Position numbers and translations under genes: made by a program
Shown here: positions 34,223 to 43,416 of the stretch, piece by piece
Layout of the letters: every line of letters begins with the position of its first letter
Position numbering within the stretch: position 1 is the stretch's first letter
The notes under the pieces: model-generated
Told to the model about the DNA's origin: nothing
Databases searched by the model: none
What the model saw: only the letters and a program-made list of their open reading frames with translations
NCBI GenBank assembly: GCA_963971425.1
Contig: OZ020517.1
Span: 6,388,501-6,452,500, forward strand
DNA length: 64,000 bases
Direction of reading: 5' to 3'
Source of the DNA: Bryoerythrophyllum caledonicum
Lineage: Eukaryota; Streptophyta; Bryopsida; Pottiales; Pottiaceae

Positions 34223-37200
34223 ATGCAGGAAGAGGTGAAGCGCAGACGCTATAAGTCTAGATTCAGGTTTTCCACTCCAAAGCAGCTCCTGAAGTCTAGA
34301 ATGGCACGACGAACAAGGTCTAGGAGATTGGATTTGGATGGGACTTCGCTTAGTTCAACTTTTGATAACATGGTGTGTGGTGACCATTTCGAGCGCGAGG
34401 AGGAGGAGACCGGCATTGCGAGTTTATTAGGCAATAGGGACGACATCGTTCAAGGAATGCAAAGTGTTATAGTCATGGGAGAAGATGACAATTTGCGCAT
34501 GACCAACAACAACCCTGTGGAGTCAGCATATGACAAGGAAAACATGGATTTTTCGGGCGATGAATCTCAAAGGGTAATTTCATAACTTTTCTGATGTGGT
34601 GTAATATTTTGAATTTTCTAATGAGGTTTTGAATTTTTGTCTACATCATGAGTGGGCTTTGGGGGCTTTGCAGTATGTTTGGATTTTAGATCTAAATTTT
34701 TTTTCTATCTAAAAAATTAAATTGCTTTCCAAAATACATGGCTACTTTTTAAACCTGAAGTATCTGCGATATATTTTCTTATTATAAACACCTTCACTAT
34801 GTGTGATTTTGAGCGTGTAATGACCACCACATGGTAGAACATAGATCCATAGAATTATGCAATGTGTAGTACAAATGTATGCCAAAATCTTGAGTCAAAG
34901 AACGCTGACACTGTCCGCACTGGGATCGAAAAAACCACAGTGCATTTTTCACTAGACTCTGATTTTTACAATCCGTACGGTCAAATTTTATGAAATTTTT
35001 TATGTGTCACATTGTAGTAGTGAACTAGAAGATCCTACGGTTGGATATAGTAGGAAGTTTTTACACCCAGTATTGCAACGCCACATCTTAGAAGGGTAGT
35101 TTTGAAGTGTTTTTGGTGTGAAATTGTCAAGGAATTCTAGGGGTACGTCAAGGGGAAGCGGAAAGTATGCCTATATCTTGAGTCAAAGTATGATGACTAA
35201 AATTTTAGATCAAATGGTTAATAGTGGTAATAAATTGTTTCAATTAGTCTTTCAACCATGCATCTCCAAGTAGTTCTATTTAAGTGTTTTGGTGTGAAAC
35301 GGGATGTAATCATGTGAATGAAGTTGTGCCTTTGAATGGATGTGCGTATAATGGATGAGAAGTTGGTAGGTCATTGGGGAGGTTCACGTCTGTTTGATTT
35401 CTCCTTTGAGTGTTGTCGGAGAGGGGGCGAAGTTGTTTTCAGGGAGATTTTTGGGAGCGGCCTGATGTTCTCAGTGTTGCAGTGCGTGCGCGAAGGGTTT
35501 GAGAGGGTTTGAGTTCGCAAGGATTGCAAGCATTTCGCCACTTCGTCAGGTGTGTTCGGCAGTCGATCATCTCAGTCCGCCACTCTTATGCTTCAAGCAC
35601 ATTCGCAAAGTTTGTCGATCATTGCTGAAATGAATCGTCAGTTTGAATCTGGATTCTAGATTTCGGTGTCGGATCTGGATTTTGAACTATTCTTTGTTGG
35701 GGTACTGAGACTTTAACGCTAGATCTTGATTCTATGAAGCTCCATAGTATGATCTCGACTCTGAAGATGTGAAGTAACTTTGAAGTTCTGTCGGATCTGG
35801 AACTTCGACGTCGATCTCGATCTCGATCTTGATGTCGATCTCGATCTCGATCTTGATGTCGATCTCGATCTCGATCTGGATCTGAAGACGTGAAGTTCGC
35901 AAGGGTCAATGAGACTCCTTCGCTGCCGAAGGAGCATGCTTTCCACTGCTTAGCATCCGAGACTCATCACCTTCGAGACCTATGATAACCTAGTAGCAGA
36001 ATGTTGCTTCTACTGCGGCAGCCTCGTGAGTTTGGTGGCGCCTGCATCGTAAGTCGGTGTAGATGTAGGAAGCAACCGACTCTGAACTTTTCTATAAACT
36101 GACGGCCTTCGGTGCCGAAGGAGGTGATCCAGCCTGCCTTCGGTGTCTATTTCGTGTCAAGGGTTTGACTTCGTTGGATGAAGAAGCGACGTCAATATTA
36201 TATAATAAGCTGTTTTCTTGGGGGGTGACGGTGGGGAAGGCTGAGTGTTGTGGGAACATGATTGAGGGCACCACGTGTTGGGACAAGCGTCTTGGGGTTG
36301 GGTGTGTTGTACGGGTTGGCCTGGGTTACGATCACAGTGGTGGTGGGGGACCATATGACACTGGTCAGCACCTAAAGCAATGATCGATAGAATTGGGACT
36401 TTCTGTTGCTACGGCATGAAATGAGTGAAGGAATATTGGGGGGCTGTACTTTTGAAAGGAATAGCGACCTGGTTGATCCTGCCAGTAGTCATATGGACGT
36501 CTCAAAGATTAAGCCATGCATGTGTAAGTATAAACTCTTTTGTTCTGTGAAACAGCGAATGGCTTATTAAATCAGTTTTCGTCGATGGTACCTTGAAACT
36601 GCGATTGGCTTATTAAATCAGTTTTCGTCGATGGTACCTTGAAACTGCGAATGGCTTATTAAATCAGTTTTCGTCGATGGTACCTTGAAACTGCGATTGG
36701 CTTATTAAATCAGTTTTCTTCGATGGTACCTTGAAACTGCGAATGGCTTATTAAATCAGTTTTCTTCGATGGTACCTTGGCTACTCGGATAATCGTAGTA
36801 ATTCTAGAACTAATATGTGCACAAACTCCCGACTCGGCTGGCCAGGAAGGGACGTATTTATTAGATGAAATGCCGATGCCGGTATTGCGGTGAATCATGA
36901 TAACTTGTTGAATCGCACGGCCTCTTGCCAGCGTCGTGGTTTCATTCAAATTTCCGCCCTATCAACTTTCGATGGTAGGATAGAGGCCTACCATGGTGGT
37001 AACGAGTGATGAGCCTCACCTTTCACGTGTCGATGGCCTGTCATGAGCTCGTGTCGATGGCCTGTGTCGAGCTCGTGACTTTGCAGGAGGGAGTGTTGTC
37101 AACCTGTAACGCGAGGGGGTGGGGAGAAGTGTATGCTACTGGTGCCAAGTTCCGCCGGGTCAGGCCCACCTTGTCCGGCATCAGTGCGCACATTGTGTTG

Positions 37201-40200
37201 ACTTGCAGTCCCACTAGGGTTTCGGTGCCGAAGTGTATGGTTTTTGGTGCCGAAGTATGGAAAGTATTATCAGGGTTTCGGTGCCGAAGTATAGAAAGTG
37301 CTGATGTTCAAGGGAGCACCTTAGTGCTGCATGATCGACTGGAGCTCATGCGGCCGCGACACGACACGACACAACAGAGGCGGCCGCACCATCGACAGTG
37401 TGCCATATTATTCAGTGTCGAGCATGAGCTCATAATTTTCAGTGTGCCATATTATTCATATGTATGCTCGTGCAGATGTGTATGCCTGTGTCGCAGCCGT
37501 GGTGTGGGCCTGGAGGTTACACTGAGGTTGGAATGTGAGGTTCCAAGTATTGATCGCGACCTTCACTTCACTTCAATTATTCTTGACACTGAGGGCCTTC
37601 GGTGGCGAAGGAGATGATCTAGCAGGCCGAATTTTTCTAGAAATTACGTTTAAGGTCAAAGTAATATTGACATCCAGTATGGTTCAACGTATAATCATAG
37701 AAACCTGTGAGTCTCGGATGCTAGCTCCTGACGTCTATTTGAGAACTCTATTACACATCATCATGTCGTTGAGAACTTAGGTGACCACAGGGCTTTCGGT
37801 GCCGAAGGACGAAATTAGTGATGAGTTCACGACTTTCTGCATCAGATGATGACGTGGGTGCTTTTAGAACTTGACAAGTCCGTCATGGAAATTTAATATA
37901 TTGTGTCCCGATCCGTGGCCTTCGGTGCCGAAAGACCCTCTCTTCCAGACTTTTGATAATCGCTCGTTTGCAGCTTCTTCGATTTTGAAGGTTGAGGCTG
38001 GCAAAGTTTCTTTATCTCGAGATCTACTTCCAGCCTGATTTTTATCCTTCGGTGCCAAAGACAGTTTCACAATTATTTTATTTTCCCATTCCGATCTCGA
38101 CTCTGAAAAGTGATGCTTGTTGAAATGGTTTGATCTGTAAGCGTTGATTTCTTGGTCCATTGTCTTTTGTTCTAACATGGAATTACAATTTGCAGATGGA
38201 CGTTAACGAGAAGATACGGGAAGTCACTGTTCAGGCTACACATGGGAGAGATCAGGCTGACGGTGAAAGAATTGCTTCGTTAGGGGATGAGGTTTCGCGT
38301 AGAGTCGAGGATGTAATTGGAGGCTCGGTTGTTATCGGCGACTCACCTAATCATGAAGGTGCAGCGGCTGTAGCGGGCGAGGCGATAGCTGGAGGCCAAT
38401 CAAAGAGCATTGATGGTTTGGGTGGAAACAACAGTATGAGTCATCTAACCGTAGATGAGGCTGAGGACGCATTCAAACTAAAGGAAAAACTTGATTCGAA
38501 TTCAATCATTCAAGAGTTAAGGTTCAATCCATTTTCTCAGTCCAGGTTGAAGATTCCATTGTGCAGGATGATACCTCTACCATTAGTTCGACCACTTCTG
38601 CTCTCCGATGTCAGAAGGTTGGAGTCTGAGTTTGTACATGGATACCGTGAGGGTGACCGTGTATTTTATGTTTCCATTACCGACGACAATGGGAACAGTC
38701 GCCAGGTTGATGATGAGATTATCAAAACTTGGGACCTCCAATGGGTGTATGAGAACGACGATTTTGAATCGGAACTGTTAAAGCATGCCAGTTGGTCCCA
38801 GTTCTCTTGTAAGATGTTCTTTATCTGGGACGGCAATCACAGGCATCAGGCCTGGTCAGGATATATTTCACGCATGCATTTTGCGGATCGGAAGTGGCAT
38901 TACTCGGTAGACTGTATCATATTGAATTCCAAGGGGAGTACTGGGATTTTACTTAATGCAATGAATGACATCAATCGGTGAGTTTTCAAGACACATGTTC
39001 AAGGTCAATTACCAATGGTTTTTCGTTGGATTTTTATGGCTAGATATTAACGAATATGATGTTCTCACTTCCAGCTCTACTGAGAACGCTCATGTGAAGA
39101 CTAATCTAGTCCATCGTTTGCACCGCATCAACACATATGGACAATTGAAGCTAACCGATTTTAAGGACCTTCTCACCCACGAAGAATATAAGTCCTGTGA
39201 GAATCGGCCCAAGACTACGGCTTGGTATCCTCTGACATCAGAAGTGTTCATCAAGTTTTTAAATCGGGTATAGTTTCCTAAATTTTTTGGACTCAGAATT
39301 TGGGTTAACCATTTAGGTATGCTCGATGAGCTAAATTGTATGGAATTTGCAGCATGAGATTGCCGCAGCTGCAGATGAAGCAGGTCGACTCTATTTGGAG
39401 CGAACTTCTCCACAGAGCAGGACTTCTCAAGGTATTCACAACGCAATGAATGAAGCATCCGTCGCAAAGTTAAAAAGTTTCAGGACAGAATTCGACAAAA
39501 TGGCAACAGTGGCTAATCCAAAGCATGGCCCCGAATTCTTGGATGCGGTCAGTTCTCCTCCACTCTCTAATTTATGTTCTGATTCAATTTGATTTCATTC
39601 TATTGAGAAATCTACTCATGCTTGCAGATTAACTACCATTGGTCCAATTTCGAGAAGCCGGAGATGTCTTTAGAAAAACTACAGAAGGTTTCGGGAACTA
39701 CTGTGCCATCGCAATTCAAGGTTCGTTGGTTGCAATGGTGGAACGCTGGCGAAATGAATCGAGTTGCTCTAAGATTCCCACCTACTGGAGTGACAGATGA
39801 GAAACTCGATGTTTGGTTGCATAAAGCTTCGTTTTGGGCTGAGGTAAGTCATGTCATTGCTTCAATCATTATATCTACTTCTCTGTAAGTATGATCACTA
39901 ATGTGGTTTTTTTTAATCTATCAGTTGGAGGCCGCGACAGTAAGAGTCGTTAAAGAGACTCTAGCATTGGAGAAGTTGAATGTGGACTGGGAAACGAACT
40001 CCAACGTTGACGAGATTGCTGATTACATTGAGAAGTACCGTATCATTGTATGGGACCAAGCCTTCTACTCTATATTCAGAAAGCAAGGAGGATTCGATCG
40101 GACAGCTATCTTCCTCAAAAATGAGGGAAATGAAAAGGCCATGCAACGACTCGTTTACCGGTAAGTTCACCTCAGGTGTATAATGTCTTAATGAAATTGA

Positions 40201-42531
40201 CTTTGATAAGTTAGCTTCAATACTTAAGAATTTGTAGTTTTATGATTTTTGGATTTATTTCTGCGAGAGAACAATTTGATTTCTTTGGTGCCAAAAGGGA
40301 GAGTCCGGAGTTACATAGAAATTTAGATCCAAAGCATGTATATGAAATGTCTAATGATCCCTTCTTATTGTGTAGATATTTTAAAAGAGAACTGCACGGC
40401 AAAGGTGTCATTGATCGAAAATCAATGCCCAAGTTTTTCGGCGCCTGGACAGAAAAGGGTTCAATGTGTATGCTTACTGCTGCCCAACTGCGAGCGTTCA
40501 ATTCATCCGAGCACCAGTCCTGTCCATGGTACCTTGAGTGCCCTCGCAAGTTTGCTCCAGCGGACGAGGAGGAAGAGAAGGCTAAACAAGCACCACCTAC
40601 TGAACTAGTTCAGGATCTCGATGATCTTGCAGAAGACTTAACTGATTTAACTGAGCCAGCTATAATTGTGACAAAGAAGGGTGGCAAAAAGGCTTTGGAG
40701 ACGATGGAGGGGAAGAAGAAGAAGGATCCAATAGTTGGTAAGAAAGCGAAAGCTAGTGTCTCTAAGGGGAAGGAATTGGAATCATCCACAGTTGAAGTGG
40801 ACCAGCCTCATGTTCCTTCAGCTACAACTACAGTTCCATCTCAAGTTCATACGGTGACCGACACTCCCTTGTACCCTCCTGAATTGCTTTCTGTCACGAC
40901 TGAAGAATTTGCTGCTTCGCAGCTCTATACCAAGAGCTTCACACGCACTGTTACACACGGGGTTGAGGCAACCGTTTTACCATTGTGTACTTCCATTCCA
41001 ACGCTCATTGACTTCATGGTTTCGAATCATCAACTTCCTCCAGAGTGGTTGAAAATCTTGTCTTTTGCTCAAAAGGTATTAAATTCAAACCTCTCGTACT
41101 AATTGTACTTAATTAATTTTTAAGATCATATACATGTGCATAGTTTTCCATGATACTGTTGTTGATTATATATGCCCTCTGTGCTAGGCTGGTCGAGGGA
41201 TGGAGCGGCGCCTTGGTGGAATTCCCAAGCGTGAGGCTTGCCTCGATCTCATTATAGCGGACATGCCAGATGGTTTGCCCATTCCTGGTTTGTCTCTTAG
41301 CCACTCAGTCATTCCAAGTTGGAATGATTTGACAGAGGACTGGTCGGAGCCAATTTTTGAGTTCGCTAGGGACACTCTCCAGGATGACGGAGCTATTGTA
41401 CTCTTCCATCCTGATAATCCAACCGTTCGTGAAGCAACAGACTCTTTTGCGGAGGCCTACGGATTTGCGCCCCTCCATGATTGGTGGGGCGTTAACGAGA
41501 TGCATCTCACGTCTTATAAGAGTGAGAAGTGCACTGTAAGTTTGACACCACACTTAGTCCATCTTGGGGTTCAATTTAATTTCATTTCCTTTATCCTTCT
41601 CATTTTTTTATTTTTGCAATACGCAGACAAAGCGATTCTGGATCATTCTTTTCATCAAGACATCCTATAAAGATAAGAAGGTTCATTCAAGGTTTTCAAT
41701 TGAGAAAAACTTGGATGTTAGCAAAGTGGAGACTGACATCGTTGGTGAGGGAGTTCTCCATAACTTTTTGACCGCCAAAATGTCATTGAAGAATGGAGAC
41801 GTACCTTGGCGAGGGGCTAGAGAAAAGAGCCCTATTCTACTCCAATTGTTGATAGAAAGCTTCTCGCAACCAGGGCATGTTGTCCTAGACTGCAACGCAT
41901 CTACCGGTAACTTCTTCTACTTTCTATTCTCTTTAATCTTGTTCTATCATCACTCATTATTTACAAGTCTAATGGTGCCTCAATGATCCTAGGTGCGAGC
42001 GTGCATGCTTGCAAGAAAATTGGGCGCCACGTGGTTGTCTTGGAGGCCGAAGCAGACATCTTTGAAGCTGTGCTTGCCCCTCTCGAATCATTGGAGATGT
42101 CAGAGGACTTAATGCAGAAGAAACGGAAAGAACCGGATTCTTCTGGCAACTCCCTTGTGGTTAGGCCTTCTAAAAGGGTCCCTAAAAACCGATTGAGTAA
42201 GTAAGTCAAATCCTTGCATTCTCATTGTTCTGGTGAATTTCCTATCCTACAAATTGTCATTGTTGTAGTATAATTTCTCACTTCTCTTCACTAATGTAAC
42301 AATGTTTTCTTAATCAGTTTGGTAGATCAAATGAAGAGTCCGCCTAGCCCGATGTCTTTGCCTTGTTATATTGAGGCTATTGCGATTCAGCTCGCGGAGA
42401 TTCAAACGCCACATCGTGCGCCAATTTCACGAGTATATGATAGTAGAGTGCACAAATATCTTGATTTGGAGGCTGTGGAAGCTTTAGAGGATGGATCTAG
42501 TGCTGGATCAGCCAGTGCTGGAAGTTCCTAA
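34223..42531 (+). CDS. ParB-like domain fused to N4/N6 DNA-methyltransferase-like domain, copy 1
   Basis: Eleven phase-consistent exons: 34223-34573, 38196-38977, 39075-39267, 39353-39547, 39628-39843, 39925-40160, 40376-41075, 41188-41535, 41627-41906, 41993-42200, 42318-42531; 1,240 residues, no stops. An Arg/Lys-rich start is followed by a ParB-like domain (about residues 236-370: IPLCRMIPLPLV, then DGNHR at 329-333 with HQAW). A helical middle and a Lys-rich linker lead to a beta-class amino-methyltransferase fold: DLIIADMPDG (910-919) replaces the DPPY motif, LQDDGAIVLF follows, and VVLDCNASTG (about 1092-1101) replaces the FxGxG SAM loop. Order and spacing match the Pfam N6_N4_Mtase family, but the catalytic motifs are altered, so methylation activity is doubtful. 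The first exon joins across a 3.6-kb intron by phase and by its basic character matching copy 2; that link is the weakest. It may act on the element's palindromes (inference). Confidence 0.8.
34640..35150 (+). repeat. Dispersed repeat, copy D, inside intron 1 of the ParB-methylase gene
   Basis: Blocks such as ATGCAATGTGTAGTA, CTTGAGTCAAAGAACGCTG, TTACAATCCGTACGGTCAAA and TTTTGGTGTGAAATTGTCAA match copies A and C. It is probably a passenger insertion. Confidence 0.55.
35812..35882. repeat. GATCTC-type minisatellite
   Basis: Hexamers of GTCGATCTCGATCTCGATCT recur about three times with GATGTC interruptions every 24-30 bp. It produces an artificial Asp-Arg repeat frame on the minus strand, which I do not call. 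Confidence 0.8.
36468..37010 (+). pseudogene. Diverged 5' fragment of 18S rRNA with internal tandem duplication
   Basis: From GACCTGGTTGATCCTGCCAG the sequence follows the 5' end of nuclear 18S rRNA through GATTAAGCCATGCATGTG, GGTACCTTG, CTACTCGGATAA.CGTAGTAA, TTATTAGAT, TTCATGATAACT, ATCGCACGGCC, ATTCAAATTTC.GCCC and GGTAGGATAG.GGCCTACC, about the first 340 bases of the gene. A 46-bp segment (36550-36595) is present five times in tandem to 36779. Many substitutions and missing helix arms show it is not a working rRNA. It lies in the 3.6-kb first intron of the ParB-methylase gene, in the same orientation. MULEs are known to capture host gene pieces; that is the likely origin. Confidence 0.88.
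36550..36779 (+). repeat. 46-bp tandem repeat, five copies, derived from 18S rRNA
   Basis: Units start at 36550, 36596, 36642, 36688 and 36734 and end in GATGGTACCTTG. Odd copies read GCGAATGG and even copies GCGATTGG, so duplication proceeded at least partly in pairs. The last two copies share TTTTCTTCG where the first three have TTTTCGTCG. Confidence 0.9.
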
Positions 42532-43242
42532 ATCACCAGGGTTGTTGGTAGGCTTACGGCTACTTCAGTATGTTTTATTTTGTGCAATTTTGTTTCCTGA
42601 CCATGCGACGGTTACCATTGTTTTTTCTTTTAATTTTGAACTTAATAGTGCGACTAAAAGGGCCACTATTTTTGTGTTCTAATACATCTTAAAGCCGTTG
42701 CATTGCAAGTCCAAGAACTCTATTTCCTGAATTTTGAGTATTTGTTCCCCTTGATCCCACGCATCTCTAATCTTGATTTTTGTCACTAGTTATTTTTAAA
42801 CGACAACCAACAAGCTTCTTCGGCACCGAAGGTTGCTCTCACCTTTTTTTCTAGTTAATTTGTTGTTTGTCTGAGTTCTCTGCCTTGTCTCGTATATATC
42901 TCTAAAATTCTATAAACTTACTTCACTCATTGCGGTTTTCTGATTGTCCCAGTACCCCAACTAACATCTTTCATTTCCAAGTCATTAAAAAATCTGAGTC
43001 TTAACATCCTTAAAAACATCACCATTTATGGACAGAGTCATTCATCTCCATTCATCCATGCAATCTATCATCCATCTACATTCATCTTTGTTCTCCAAAG
43101 ACGTAGAATAATGGCCTAAATACCACCATTACTCTACTTTTAATGACTTATTTCTTCAATGGATGTAGGATTCTCGACTAAATTTTTAACTAAACTTCAA
43201 ACAAATTTCTAGGTAATTGGCCTAAAATTTCAAAAATATTAC
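42532..43242. other. Right subterminal non-coding region of copy 1
   Basis: It lies between the ParB-methylase stop and the right terminal repeat. It holds one palindrome (42818-42831) and several short CATC-rich words at about 43030-43100. No gene is seen. Confidence 0.5.
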
Positions 43243-43311
43243 CTCACTGCTCACTGCTCACTGCTCACTGCTCACCGCTCACTGCTCACTGCTCGCATGT
43301 TAGCAACCCTG
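43243..43311 (-). repeat. Right terminal inverted repeat of copy 1
   Basis: Read inward it starts CAGGGTTGCTAACATG, followed by about seven heptamers, mostly GAGCAGT with one GAGCGGT. It is the inverted partner of 28752-28814. Confidence 0.88.
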
Positions 43312-43416
43312 GATAACCTTAGATTCGATTCGACAGTTGAATTAGAGATTTCCGAGTTGTTTGGAACGCCGTTCGGGCTCAGCCTCTTAGCAACGAATGT
43401 AGACCAATTTTTTTAA
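43312..43416 (+). pseudogene. LINE reverse-transcriptase relic, continuation after the transposon
   Basis: Starting with the duplicated DNL codons, the frame reads RFDSTVELEISELFGTPFGL and then about 13 more codons to a stop near 43416, typical of the conserved region downstream of the RT core in plant LINEs. It is the direct continuation of the 28030-28741 frame. The first 10 bp are also the right target-site duplication. Confidence 0.8.

Larger units (their letters stand above)
35915..38060. repeat. Dispersed palindrome cluster in intron 1 (copy 1)
   Basis: Near-perfect palindromes with core CTTCGGTGCCGAAG lie at 35915-35934, 36106-36121, 37220-37233, 37243-37255, 37276-37289, 37596-37611, 37793-37808, 37919-37933 and 38046-38060, plus a half-site at about 36137. 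Further members lie at 29723-29742 and 42818-42831. Both orientations of the central base pair (GTGC/GCAC) and a symmetric GTAC form occur. All are inside the transposon's terminal repeats and I noticed none outside. Confidence 0.85.
28752..43311. mobile_element. Complete 14,560-bp Mutator-like transposon encoding transposase and ParB-methylase (copy 1)
   Basis: The left terminal repeat 28752-28814 and right terminal repeat 43243-43311 are inverted copies. Each has a unique 16-20-bp end (CAACGACGCTAGCATG left; CAGGGTTGCTAACATG right, read inward) followed by seven or more GAGCAGT heptamers. GATAACCTTA is directly duplicated at 28742-28751 and 43312-43321; duplications of 8-11 bp are characteristic of Mutator elements. 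Excising the element and one duplicate restores the LINE reading frame (PRWIDNL then RFDSTVELEIS). Inside are a minus-strand transposase gene and a plus-strand ParB-methylase gene, transcribed divergently, with 11 copies of a CTTCGGTGCCGAAG-like palindrome in the non-coding parts. Both genes are open, so this copy may be autonomous. Confidence 0.9.

Noticed and set aside
35619-35946. Asp/Arg and Ser/Arg repeat peptides on the minus strand
   Set aside because: They are translations of the GATCTC minisatellite and have no homologue or splice support.
36550-36779. Possible CRISPR-like array
   Set aside because: The 46-bp units are contiguous with no spacers and derive from 18S rRNA in a eukaryotic genome.
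38100-38195. In-frame upstream extension of the second ParB-methylase exon
   Set aside because: A strong acceptor (ATTTGCAG) immediately precedes the ATG at 38196, copy 2 has the same gene with a separate basic first exon, and a matching exon with good donor exists at 34223-34573.
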